Positions 7,194-15,656 of a stretch of 24,893 bases of DNA are shown piece by piece (position 1 is the stretch's first letter; every line of letters begins with the position of its first letter). A model generated the notes under the pieces. That model was not told where the DNA came from. It ran no database searches and worked only from the letters and a program-made list of their open reading frames with translations. The stretch is from Promethearchaeota archaeon (GTDB taxonomy: Archaea > Asgardarchaeota > Lokiarchaeia > Sigynarchaeales > SOKP01): assembly GCA_014730295.1 (NCBI GenBank), contig WJIN01000122.1, positions 1 to 24,893 on the forward strand, read 5' to 3'. The position numbers were made by a program, and so were the translations under genes.

Positions 7194-8072
7194 ATGGAAT
7201 ATGATTTATTTTTAGGTTGTGTAATACCAGCTAGACTTCCTTTTCTTGAAGCTTCTTCAAGATTGATATTTGAAAAAATGGGAATAAAGCTTAAAGATAT
7301 TGAAGGATTTAGTTGTTGCCCCGATCCCACTGGCATAGAGCAAATCGATCATGATACCTGGATGACTCTTGGAGCGAGAAATTTAAGTTTAAGTAATAAT
7401 GGAAATGGAGGGATTATTTCGTTCTGCTCTGGTTGTGTAGAGACATTGAAAGGGGTCAATTATTCTTTTAATAAAGAAAAAAAGCTTCAAACAAAAATTA
7501 ATGGATATTTAAAGAAAGTTGGTAAGAATTATGATGGGTCGACCAATGTGAAACATTTTGGGGAAGTATTATATGAAAATTTGGATTTAGTAAAAGAAAA
7601 TATCGTGAATCCTTTAAATGGTTTTAAAGTTGCAGTTCACTATGGATGCCACTATTTAAGACCTTCGGAAATAATAAATTGGGATGATCCTTTTGAACCT
7701 ACTACTATTGATACTATCGTTCATACTCTTGGGGCAGAAACTATTGATTACGATTTAAAACTTGAATGTTGCGGTAATCCCGTTGAGAAATCAGACAAGG
7801 ATTTATCCTTATTAATGATTGAAAATAAGCTTAACTCCATTATAGATTCTGGTGCTAATTGTGTCGCTTTAGTGTGTCCAGCGTGTTATCAACAATTCGA
7901 TTTTAACCAGCACGAATTGAATAAGCGGAATGAGAGAGAATATTCTATTTCAATTTTTTATTTATCTGAGCTCATAGGATTAGCTTTCGGAATAAGTCCA
8001 AAAGAAATGGGTTTGAAATATCATAGAGTTAAACCAGATAATCTATTTCAAACAATTAAATTCGAAAATTAA
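7194..8072 (+). CDS. hdrB: Heterodisulfide reductase subunit B (HdrB)
   Basis: HdrB is the catalytic subunit that reduces a heterodisulfide (CoM-S-S-CoB in methanogens) with two non-cubane [4Fe-4S] clusters. Both CCG domains are present: LGC, FSCC and FCSGC in the N-terminal half, and YGCHY, LECCG and CPAC in the C-terminal half. The protein is soluble, 292 residues, the usual length. ATG 7194 gives the family-like start MEYDLFLGC and sits eight bases after SD GGTGA (7181-7185). In-frame ATGs at 7176 and 7179 lack an SD. It is followed after 32 bp by hdrA1. Whether the substrate is CoM-S-S-CoB is doubtful if the host is not a methanogen; the true thiol/disulfide is unknown. Confidence 0.93.
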   Translation: MEYDLFLGCVIPARLPFLEASSRLIFEKMGIKLKDIEGFSCCPDPTGIEQIDHDTWMTLGARNLSLSNNGNGGIISFCSGCVETLKGVNYSFNKEKKLQTKINGYLKKVGKNYDGSTNVKHFGEVLYENLDLVKENIVNPLNGFKVAVHYGCHYLRPSEIINWDDPFEPTTIDTIVHTLGAETIDYDLKLECCGNPVEKSDKDLSLLMIENKLNSIIDSGANCVALVCPACYQQFDFNQHELNKRNEREYSISIFYLSELIGLAFGISPKEMGLKYHRVKPDNLFQTIKFEN

Positions 8073-8104
8073 AATCGATATTTTATCTGAATTTAAGTGA
8101 AAAG

Positions 8105-9418
8105 GTGGGAATTATAAATAATCCTAAAAGTGTAGTTGTCGTAGGTGGTGGTATTGGTGGAATCCAATCTGCTTTAGATTTGGCAGATATGAACATTCAT
8201 GTACATTTAATTGAGAAAAAACCATGTATAGGGGGTCGAATGGCGCAATTGGATAAGACATTTCCAACTAATGATTGTTCCATATGTATTCTCGCACCAA
8301 AATTATCTGAATGCTATCGACATCCTAATATTACTCTCCATACGCTTTCAGAAATAAAAAAAATTAATGGAGAGAAAGGAAATTATTGTATAGAAATTTT
8401 AAAGAAGCCACGATTTGTAAAAGAGGATGCATGTATTAATTGTGGTGATTGTGCTGAAAAATGTCCAATGCGAGTAGAGGATGAATTTGATAGAGGATTA
8501 CGACACCGGAAAGCGATTTATTTATATTATCTACAAGGAGTTCCTGCTGTAATGACTATTGATCCAGAAAATTGTTTATGGTTTACTAAAGAGGCATGTC
8601 GAATATGCGAAAAGAATTGTGATAAAGATGCAATAGACTTTGATCAACAGGAAGAAGTACTAAAATTAGATAATATTGGCAGCATAATCGTGTCAGTAGG
8701 ATATAACGTTATTGAGGATTTCCTCCCGCTAAAGCATTATGGGTATAAAGAATTTAGAAATGTGATTACTGCATTAGAATTCGAAAGACTATTAAGTGCG
8801 TCTGGTCCTCAAGGAGGGCATATTAAAAGACTTTCAGATGGTAAAAAGCCTAAAAAAATAGCATATATTCAATGCGTGGGTTCTAGAGATAAAAGAAACA
8901 AAGATTATTGTTCTTCTATCTGTTGCATGTATACGTCAAAAGAGGCAATGATCGCTTATGAACATGATAATGAAGTTGAATCGTATATTTTTTATGTTGA
9001 TATTAGAGCGGGGGGAAAAGGTTTTAATAAATTTATAGAAAGAGGGGAAAAGGAATATAATATTAAGTATATTAAAAGTAAAGTTCCTGAAATTAGTATA
9101 GATAAGAAAGAAAATCCAATAATAAAATATGAAAATATAAAGACTTTAGAAATAGAACAATTAAAGGTTGATTTAGTTGTTTTAGCTACTTGTATCGTTC
9201 CATCAAAGGGAATACGAGAATTAGCTAATATTCTTAGCATCCAATTAGATAAATTTGACTTTATCAAGACAGATTCATATTTTCCAACAGAAACTTCAAG
9301 AGAGGGAATTTTTACGTGTGGATGTGCTCATGAACCTATGGATATCCCTCAGACAGTGGCTGAAGCAAGTGCCGCTGCATCGAGTGCAGCAGAGATTATA
9401 AAGGGAGGTGAATTTTAA
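8105..9418 (+). CDS. hdrA: HdrA1, N-terminal half (FAD domain with inserted ferredoxin)
   Basis: This 437-residue protein corresponds to the first half of the double HdrA proteins encoded downstream. It has a dinucleotide fold VVVVGGGIGG (10-19), the HdrA hallmark TFPTNDCSICILAPKL (C58, C61), an inserted ferredoxin domain (C110/113/116/120 and C157/165/168/172), the HdrA-type cluster C257, C269, C273, C274, and a closing FAD motif GIFTCGCAHEPMDIPQT. It lacks the HdrA N-terminal Fe-S domain and the C-terminal ferredoxin. The second cluster spacing (C-x7-C-x2-C-x3-C) is the form seen in many single HdrA proteins and differs from HdrA2 and HdrA3. The GTG 8105 start has only a weak AAGTGA upstream. 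AAAGGTGG overlaps the GTG and would instead suit ATT 8111 or ATA 8114. It ends in TAATT, which overlaps the next gene. Confidence 0.88.
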   Translation: MGIINNPKSVVVVGGGIGGIQSALDLADMNIHVHLIEKKPCIGGRMAQLDKTFPTNDCSICILAPKLSECYRHPNITLHTLSEIKKINGEKGNYCIEILKKPRFVKEDACINCGDCAEKCPMRVEDEFDRGLRHRKAIYLYYLQGVPAVMTIDPENCLWFTKEACRICEKNCDKDAIDFDQQEEVLKLDNIGSIIVSVGYNVIEDFLPLKHYGYKEFRNVITALEFERLLSASGPQGGHIKRLSDGKKPKKIAYIQCVGSRDKRNKDYCSSICCMYTSKEAMIAYEHDNEVESYIFYVDIRAGGKGFNKFIERGEKEYNIKYIKSKVPEISIDKKENPIIKYENIKTLEIEQLKVDLVVLATCIVPSKGIRELANILSIQLDKFDFIKTDSYFPTETSREGIFTCGCAHEPMDIPQTVAEASAAASSAAEIIKGGEF

Positions 9419-9420
9419 TT
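9403..9420 (+). promoter_or_regulatory. SD site and TAATT stop/start junction inside hdrA1
   Basis: GGGAGGTGA (9403-9411) is a near-perfect SD within the last codons of the first gene. Six bases later comes TAATT: the stop TAA (9416-9418) overlaps ATT (9418-9420), as TAATG does at ordinary coupled genes. The downstream frame has a stop at 9409-9411, so initiation must lie at or after 9412. Confidence 0.6.
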
Positions 9421-11103
9421 ACAAATAGCGATGATATTAGAGTAGGTGTATTTGTATGTCATTGTGGTTCGAATATAGGAGGTTTAGTTGATTGCCAAAA
9501 ATTAGCTAAAGAAATCAGAGAATTTCCAAATGTAGCATATAGTGAAGATAATCTTTATACTTGCTCTGAAAATGGATTGAACTCTATTAAAAAGGCTATA
9601 GAAGAACACAATCTAAATCGAGTTGTTGTTGCTTCATGTACACCCAGAACTCATGAACCATTATTTAGACAGACCATTCAAGAGGCAGGTTTAAATAAAT
9701 ATTTATTCAATTTCGTGAATATTCGAGATCAATGTACATGGGTTCATAATAAGTATCCAAATGAAGCTCATAATAAAATATTAGACTTAATTAAAATGGG
9801 AGTCTCCAAAGCAGAGAAACTAGAACCTTTAAAAGATATCTCAATCGAGGTCGAGTCTAAAGCGCTGGTAATTGGAGGTGGAGTCTCCGGTCTATCATCT
9901 GCTTTAAGTTTAAGTCAACAGGGATTGGAAACTTACCTTGTAGAAAAGGAAGAAACGATTGGTGGTATGCTTAATTCATTATATAAAATTTACCCAGAAA
10001 ATATTAAAGCATCAGATTTGCTTGAAAGGTTAAAAGTTAAATTAGAAGATACGAATAATTTGACGATTTTAACATCATCCCAAGTATCAGAAATTAATGG
10101 TTATATAGGGAATTATAATGTTGTAATTGAAAATAATGATCAAATTTATGAAATACAAGTTGGTGCGATAATAATTGCTACAGGTGCATTATTATTTCAG
10201 CCATTTGATATATATGGTTACGATGGGAAAATTAGGGTAAATCAACTTGAATTAGAGAATATCTTGAAATCTGGGGATTTTAATAAAGAAAATATAGTAA
10301 TGATCCAATGTGTTGGAGCTCGCTGCGAGGAGAGAAATTACTGTTCAAATATTTGTTGCATGACTGCTTTAAAAAATTCGATAATAATTAAAGAAAAAAA
10401 TCCAGAAGCAAATATCACTATTCTTTTTAGAGATTTAAATACACCAGGTATTCAAAGTGAACAATATTATAAAGAAGCAAGGAAAGATGGGATTCTTTTT
10501 ATTAAATATTCCCCCGAAAAAGAGCCGATTGTGAAAAAAGATAAGATCAGAGTTTATAATGAATATTTAGGGAGAGAAATGAGTATTCCTTATGATTTAC
10601 TAGTATTATCTACTCCATTAGTATCGAATCAAGATAATAAGATGCTTGCTCAGCTTTTAAAAGTTCCCTTAGAAGAAAATGAGTTTTTTTTAGAAGCCCA
10701 TGTAAAATTGAGACCGATAGATTTTGCCACAGATGGTGTGTTTTTGTGTGGATCAGCTAAATGGCCTGCTGATATTGCTCAAGCGATTACACAAGGAAGA
10801 GCTGCAGCTTCAAGAGCAAGTACAATCCTTTCTCATGAAACTCTGGAAATTCAAGGAAGTACCGCCTACATTCCGGAGTGGAATAAAGATTTATGTAAAG
10901 GATGTGAAGTTTGTATTGAAATATGTCCATATGGAGCAATAAGAAAAAATAATGAGCAAGAAATAGAAATTATCCAAGCATTATGTAAAGGATGTGGTCT
11001 TTGTGGAGCTTCTTGTACAAAGAAAGCAATCACCATAAAACACTTCACAAATGAACAAATTTTATCAGAAATATTTGCCTTAGGAGGGAGAGATATCGTA
11101 TGA
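9418..11103 (+). CDS. hdrA: HdrA1, C-terminal half (N-domain, second FAD domain, C-terminal ferredoxin)
   Basis: Read from ATT 9418, 561 residues. The order is: HdrA N-terminal Fe-S domain (VGVFVCHCGSNIGG; YTC; ASCTPRTHEPLF; RDQC), a FAD domain (ALVIGGGVSGLSSA), the HdrA cluster set (IQCVGAR, then YCSNICC), EAHVKLRPIDFATDGVFLCG, and a C-terminal 2x[4Fe-4S] domain (LCKGCEVCIEICP and LCKGCGLCGASC). Without the region before the first good TTG (9577), the first three N-domain cysteines (VCHCG, YTC) would be lost, although they are intact in the DNA and match HdrA2/HdrA3; so the start is placed at ATT 9418. The second FAD domain has no inserted ferredoxin and no TNDC motif. Its stop overlaps mvhD1 as ATGA. 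It probably works together with the preceding gene product as a two-chain HdrA. Confidence 0.85.
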   Translation: MTNSDDIRVGVFVCHCGSNIGGLVDCQKLAKEIREFPNVAYSEDNLYTCSENGLNSIKKAIEEHNLNRVVVASCTPRTHEPLFRQTIQEAGLNKYLFNFVNIRDQCTWVHNKYPNEAHNKILDLIKMGVSKAEKLEPLKDISIEVESKALVIGGGVSGLSSALSLSQQGLETYLVEKEETIGGMLNSLYKIYPENIKASDLLERLKVKLEDTNNLTILTSSQVSEINGYIGNYNVVIENNDQIYEIQVGAIIIATGALLFQPFDIYGYDGKIRVNQLELENILKSGDFNKENIVMIQCVGARCEERNYCSNICCMTALKNSIIIKEKNPEANITILFRDLNTPGIQSEQYYKEARKDGILFIKYSPEKEPIVKKDKIRVYNEYLGREMSIPYDLLVLSTPLVSNQDNKMLAQLLKVPLEENEFFLEAHVKLRPIDFATDGVFLCGSAKWPADIAQAITQGRAAASRASTILSHETLEIQGSTAYIPEWNKDLCKGCEVCIEICPYGAIRKNNEQEIEIIQALCKGCGLCGASCTKKAITIKHFTNEQILSEIFALGGRDIV

Positions 11104-11870
11104 GTTATGAACCAAAAATCTTGGGATTTTTGTGTAATTGGTGCTCATATGCGGGAGCAGACTTAGCTGGTGTGAGTAGAATTCAATATCCTCCTAATTT
11201 GAGAGTTATTCGACTTATGTGTAGCGGAAGGGTGGATCCTGAATTCATCTTTCAAGGTTTTTTAAGCGGAATAGATGGGATTATTATAATGGGGTGCCAT
11301 CCAGGTGATTGCCATTATTTGGAGGGAAATTATGAAGCAGAAATAAAATATGAAATGATCAAACAATTTTTAAGCTTCATTGATCTTGAAAATCGAGTTC
11401 GATTAGAATGGGTGTCTGCCTCAGAAGGAAATCGCTTTGCTGAAGTTGTTACTGATTTTACAAATCACATTAAGGATTTAGGCCCTTCTCCTATGAATTC
11501 CGAAAATAATAATGATAATTTAATTGATGATATCAAAGCTTTAGAGATGGCATCAACAAGTTATAGGATGAGAGCATTAGTAGGAAGACAAAGAGCACTC
11601 ACAGAGCAAGAAAATCTCTATGGTGAGAAAATTCCAGAAGAGGAGTTTCAAGAAATCTTTAAAAAAGCAATCTATGATGAATATATACGGCATCGTATTC
11701 TCGTGTCTTTAGGAAATGATCCAAAATCCGTAAAAGATTTAGCAATCGAGTTTGAAATAAAACCGAGTGAAATTTTGGATCACATATTAGTATTGAAGCA
11801 ACGTGGACAGATTGCGATGGATAAGATTGTGGGAATCACTCCAATATACTTAAATGTGATGGAGGGATAA
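11100..11870 (+). CDS. mvhD: MvhD-like [2Fe-2S] protein with winged-helix-like tail, copy 1
   Basis: MvhD-type proteins relay electrons between an input enzyme and the C-terminal ferredoxin of HdrA through a [2Fe-2S] cluster. Residues 1-130 are a complete MvhD domain: FLCNWCSYAGADLAG (C12, C15), MCSGRVDP (C41), GCHPGDCHY (C66, C71), EWVSASEGNRFAE. Classic MvhD is about 130-150 residues; this one has 256. The extra C-terminal part (about 140-256) is helical and ends in a winged-helix-like segment (SVKDLAIEF, SEILDHILVLKQRGQI, ITPIYL). It has no cysteines, so it is more likely a docking or regulatory domain than a redox one. The start ATG overlaps the hdrA1 stop (ATGA) behind SD GGAGGGAG. It differs from copy 2 at about 34 of 256 residues by hand count. 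Confidence 0.9.
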   Translation: MSYEPKILGFLCNWCSYAGADLAGVSRIQYPPNLRVIRLMCSGRVDPEFIFQGFLSGIDGIIIMGCHPGDCHYLEGNYEAEIKYEMIKQFLSFIDLENRVRLEWVSASEGNRFAEVVTDFTNHIKDLGPSPMNSENNNDNLIDDIKALEMASTSYRMRALVGRQRALTEQENLYGEKIPEEEFQEIFKKAIYDEYIRHRILVSLGNDPKSVKDLAIEFEIKPSEILDHILVLKQRGQIAMDKIVGITPIYLNVMEG

Positions 11871-11873
11871 AAA

Positions 11874-14800
11874 ATGGAAAAAGTTGGTGCAGTTATGGTT
11901 GTTGGAGCGGGAATAGGAGGATGTCAAGCTGCTCTGGATCTAGCCGAATCTGGATTTAAAGTATATCTTGTGGAAAAAACAACCAGCATTGGAGGAGTGA
12001 TGGCACAACTTGATAAGACGTTTCCCACGAATGACTGTGCGATCTGTATCGTTTCTCCCAAATTGGTTGAAGCAGGGAGACATCCAAATATTGAGATTAA
12101 AATAAACTCTGAAATTGAGAAAGTTTCTGGTAAATCTGGAAATTTTGATATAAAAATAAATGAAAATTCTTTATATATTGATAAAGAGAAGTGTACGGGG
12201 TGTGGAGTATGTGGTCAAGAATGTCCCACTGAAGCAATAGATGTTTTCAATGAAGGATTATCATTAAATAGCGCAGTTTCAGTAAAATATCCGCAAGCCG
12301 TTCCTTTAGTATTTTGTATTAAAAAAGATGTCTGTATTGGATGTGGAATATGCCGAGGAGTGTGCAAAACACAAGCTATCAAATATGATTTAGAAGATCA
12401 AAAATCTAATATTAATGTTGGTTCGATTATTTTAGCGTTAGGATTCGAGGAATTTGATCCGTCCATAAATAAATATTTAGGATTTGGGAAATATAAAAAT
12501 GTGGTTACTAGCATTCAATTTGAACGTATATTAAGTGCAAGTGGTCCATATTCTGGAAAAGTATTAAGACCGTCTGATGGAAATGTTCCAAAAAAAGTCG
12601 CTTTCATCCAATGTGTAGGGTCCCGAGATAATAAATTCGGTAATGAATATTGTTCTTCAGTTTGTTGTATGTATACTGCAAAAGAGGCAGTTATCGCTAA
12701 AGAGCATATGGAAAGTTTGGAACCAACTGTTTTCAGTATGGATATTCGAGCATATGGTAAAGATTTTGATAAATATATTGAACGAGCACAAGATGAATAT
12801 GGCGTTCGATATATTAGAAGCAGAGTAGCCTCAATTGGAGAAAATCCTCATACTAATGATTTAAAAATAAGCTATGAAGATGAGAAGGGGAAAATCAAAG
12901 AAGAAACTTTTAATATGGTAGTATTAGCAGTCGGATTAAATCCCCCTGATGATGCGAAAAAAATAGCAGAAAAATTCAATATAAAATTAAATGAATATGG
13001 TTTTCTTAAAACAGATCCATCCTCTCCGGTTGATACAACCAAGCCAGGAATTTTTGTCTGTGGTGCATGTTCGTCTCCAAAGGATATTCCAGAAACTGTT
13101 ATCGAAGCGAGTGCAGCGGCGGGACAAGTCAATACAATTCTTTCATCAACGAGGAATACATTAGTATCGAAAAAGGAGTATCCAAAGGAGAAAGATGTGT
13201 TGGATGACCCCCCTAGGATAGGTGTGTTTATCTGCCATTGTGGTATCAATATTGGAGGTACGGTAAATGTCCTTGAAGTTGTAGAATATGCAAATACCTT
13301 ACCAGATGTTGTATTAGCAGATAGAAATCTTTATACGTGTTCAGCGGATACTCAATCCTTAATAAAAGAGAAAATTGAAGAAAATAACATAAATCGAGTT
13401 GTAGTTGCTTCTTGTACTCCACGTACTCATGAACCATTATTTCAAGAAACAATCAGAGAAGCAGGACTAAATAGATATTTATTTCAAATGACAAATATTC
13501 GAGATCAATGTTCTTGGGTTCACATGAAACAACCAAAAAAGGCTACCGAGAAAGCAAAAGATTTAGTCAGGATGGCAGTAGCCAAAGTTAGGAAAGCAGC
13601 TCCCATATCAGAAATGCCATTAGAGATAATTCAAAGTGCTTTAGTAATAGGAGGGGGGATTAGCGGGATGTCTGCGGCATTAAATTTTGCAAAGCAAGGC
13701 TTTGACACTTATTTAATTGAAAAAGAAGCTAAGTTAGGCGGTTTTGCTCGAAATATAAATAAAACATTAGAAGGTATTCAAGTAGGTAAATATATTGAAG
13801 ACTTAATCGAAGAGATTAATGATAATAAAAAGATTTATGTATATTTAAACTCAAATATCGAAAAAATAGACGGTTATGTAGGTAATTTTAAAACAACAAT
13901 TAAAATTGAAAAGGGAATAGTAGAGATAGAACATGGTGTGATTATTCTTGCGACCGGTGCCGATAAATATGTCCCAGAAGAATATTTGTATAATGAGGAT
14001 TCTCGTGTTATTACACAAGTAGAATTAGAAAAGATTTTATCTAGTTCCCTACCAGAATTTAAAGATAAAAATTCAATTGCTATGATTCAATGTGTAGGAT
14101 CGAGAAATGAAGAACATCCATATTGTTCCAGAATTTGTTGTTCTGATGCCATAAAAAATGCTATTGAAATTAAAGAGATTGATCCAAAAAAAGAAGTAAT
14201 AATTTTTTATCGTGATATAAGAACCTATGGATTTAAAGAAAAATATTACCGAAGTGCTCGGGAGAAGGGCGTATTATTTATAAGATTTGATGAAGAGAAG
14301 CCTCCAGAAATTGTTAAAAATAAAAAAGATTTAGTAATTAGGCTTGAATCTCCAAAATTAGGAGAAATTTCTGTTAAATGTGATCTAATAGTATTAAGTA
14401 CAGGAATAGTGGCTCCTAGTGAAGAAAATTTGTCTTTGGCAAAAATGCTAAAAGTTCCTTTAAATGAAGATGATTTCTTTTTGGAAGCACATGTGAAGTT
14501 ACGCCCCGTAGATTTTGCCACAGAAGGAATATTCTTATGCGGGACTACTCGAGGTCCATCCACCATCAGCGAAAGCATAGCACAAGCTAATTCTGCCGTA
14601 TCGAGAGCGACAACTATTTTATCGAAAGACAAATTAGTCGTTGGAGGTATTGTATCACGTGTTGATAAGGATCTCTGCACTGGCTGCAAAATTTGTGTGA
14701 GGATATGTCCTTTCAATGCAATAGTCAAAGATGAAGAAGGCTACGCACACGTTCATGAAGCTTTATGTAAAGGATGTGGATTATGCGGTGCTTCTTGTCC

Positions 14801-14885
14801 AGAAAAAGCAATCGAAATTAAGCATTTCACAAGTGAACAAATTTTATCCGAAATTTACGCATTAGGAGGGAGGCAAATTATATGA
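11874..14885 (+). CDS. hdrA: Double-flavoprotein HdrA2
   Basis: At 1003 residues this is well above the ~650 of a single HdrA. First half: VVGAGIGG (9-16), TNDCAIC (C55, C58), inserted ferredoxin (C107/110/113/117 and C154/157/160/164), HdrA cluster C247, C260, C264, C265, and GIFVCGACSSPKDIPET. The 13-4-1 spacing of that cluster equals the C386/C399/C403/C404 set I recall from the methanogen HdrA structure. A linker (about 420-447) leads to the second half: N-domain (C454, C456, C489, C514, C546), second FAD fold VIGGGISG (591-598), cluster C740, C751, C755, C756, and a C-terminal ferredoxin (C935/938/941/945 and C965/968/971/975). It is a soluble flavin-based electron-bifurcation subunit. 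The ATG follows GGAGGGATAA in the end of mvhD1. It has the same layout as the split hdrA1. Confidence 0.92.
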   Translation: MEKVGAVMVVGAGIGGCQAALDLAESGFKVYLVEKTTSIGGVMAQLDKTFPTNDCAICIVSPKLVEAGRHPNIEIKINSEIEKVSGKSGNFDIKINENSLYIDKEKCTGCGVCGQECPTEAIDVFNEGLSLNSAVSVKYPQAVPLVFCIKKDVCIGCGICRGVCKTQAIKYDLEDQKSNINVGSIILALGFEEFDPSINKYLGFGKYKNVVTSIQFERILSASGPYSGKVLRPSDGNVPKKVAFIQCVGSRDNKFGNEYCSSVCCMYTAKEAVIAKEHMESLEPTVFSMDIRAYGKDFDKYIERAQDEYGVRYIRSRVASIGENPHTNDLKISYEDEKGKIKEETFNMVVLAVGLNPPDDAKKIAEKFNIKLNEYGFLKTDPSSPVDTTKPGIFVCGACSSPKDIPETVIEASAAAGQVNTILSSTRNTLVSKKEYPKEKDVLDDPPRIGVFICHCGINIGGTVNVLEVVEYANTLPDVVLADRNLYTCSADTQSLIKEKIEENNINRVVVASCTPRTHEPLFQETIREAGLNRYLFQMTNIRDQCSWVHMKQPKKATEKAKDLVRMAVAKVRKAAPISEMPLEIIQSALVIGGGISGMSAALNFAKQGFDTYLIEKEAKLGGFARNINKTLEGIQVGKYIEDLIEEINDNKKIYVYLNSNIEKIDGYVGNFKTTIKIEKGIVEIEHGVIILATGADKYVPEEYLYNEDSRVITQVELEKILSSSLPEFKDKNSIAMIQCVGSRNEEHPYCSRICCSDAIKNAIEIKEIDPKKEVIIFYRDIRTYGFKEKYYRSAREKGVLFIRFDEEKPPEIVKNKKDLVIRLESPKLGEISVKCDLIVLSTGIVAPSEENLSLAKMLKVPLNEDDFFLEAHVKLRPVDFATEGIFLCGTTRGPSTISESIAQANSAVSRATTILSKDKLVVGGIVSRVDKDLCTGCKICVRICPFNAIVKDEEGYAHVHEALCKGCGLCGASCPEKAIEIKHFTSEQILSEIYALGGRQII

Positions 14886-15652
14886 GTTTTGAACCGAAAA
14901 TCTTAGGATTTTTATGTAATTGGTGTTCCTATGCGGGAGCGGATTTAGCAGGAGTGAGTAGAATTCAATATCCTCCTAATTTAAGAGTTATTAGAGTAAT
15001 GTGTAGTGGACGAGTGGATCCTCAATTTATTTTTGAAGGGTTTCTAAGTGGAATTGATGGAGTTTTAGTGATGGGATGCCATCCGGGAGATTGTCATTAT
15101 CTGGAGGGTAATTATGAAGCGGAAAAAAAAATAGATATGTTGTTTAAATTTTTGGAATTTGTTGGATTTGAGAATAGAATTAGATTGGAATGGGTTTCAG
15201 CATCTGAAGGAAATCGATTTGCTGAATTAGTTACTGATTTTACAAATCATATTAAAGATTTAGGCCCTTCTCCTATGAATTCTGAAAAAAATAATGATAA
15301 TTTAATTGATGATATAAAAGCATTAGAGATGGCAGCAACGAGTTATCGAATTCGAGCTTTGGTAGGCAGAGAAAGGGCGCTTACGGAACAAGAAAACGTC
15401 TATGGCGAGAAAATTCCAGAAGAGGAGTTTCAAGAAATCTTTGAAAAAGCAATCTATGATGAATATTTTCGGCATCGCATCCTCATTTCGTTAAAGAAGG
15501 ATCCAAAGGCCGTAAAAGACTTAGCCATAGAGTTTAACATTACCCCAAGTGAGATTTTGAATCATATTTTAGTTTTGAAACAACGAGGTCAAGTAGCGAT
15601 GGACAAAATAGTGGGAATTACCCCAATATACTTGAATGTGATGGAGGGATAA
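14882..15652 (+). CDS. mvhD: MvhD-like [2Fe-2S] protein with winged-helix-like tail, copy 2
   Basis: At 256 residues it aligns without gaps to copy 1. All five cysteines are conserved (12, 15, 41, 66, 71), as are the GCHPGDCHYLEGNYEAE and EWVSASEGNRFAE motifs. Most changes from copy 1 cluster at about 82-96, in a helix following the Fe-S domain, where ten of fifteen positions differ. The C-terminal winged-helix-like tail ending in ITPIYLNVMEG is preserved. The start ATG overlaps the hdrA2 stop (ATGA), with SD GGAGGGAGG upstream. The final Met-Glu-Gly codons (ATGGAGGGA) serve as SD for hdrA3. It presumably serves the HdrA with the matching C-terminal tail (HdrA2). Conserved protein over diverged silent sites implies both copies are functional. 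Confidence 0.9.
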   Translation: MSFEPKILGFLCNWCSYAGADLAGVSRIQYPPNLRVIRVMCSGRVDPQFIFEGFLSGIDGVLVMGCHPGDCHYLEGNYEAEKKIDMLFKFLEFVGFENRIRLEWVSASEGNRFAELVTDFTNHIKDLGPSPMNSEKNNDNLIDDIKALEMAATSYRIRALVGRERALTEQENVYGEKIPEEEFQEIFEKAIYDEYFRHRILISLKKDPKAVKDLAIEFNITPSEILNHILVLKQRGQVAMDKIVGITPIYLNVMEG

Positions 15653-15656
15653 GAAA

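Noticed and set aside
9400..9420. Programmed -1 frameshift joining the two halves of hdrA1
   Set aside because: The -1 frame has a stop at 9409-9411, so slippage must occur on GAA TTT TAA. No X-XXY-YYZ heptamer is present and repairing in the new frame would be poor. The SD plus TAATT overlap fits re-initiation better.
9577..9579. TTG 9577 as the start of the second hdrA1 gene
   Set aside because: It would remove three conserved Fe-S cysteines and the VGVFVCHCG motif that are intact upstream in the same frame, and it has no SD.
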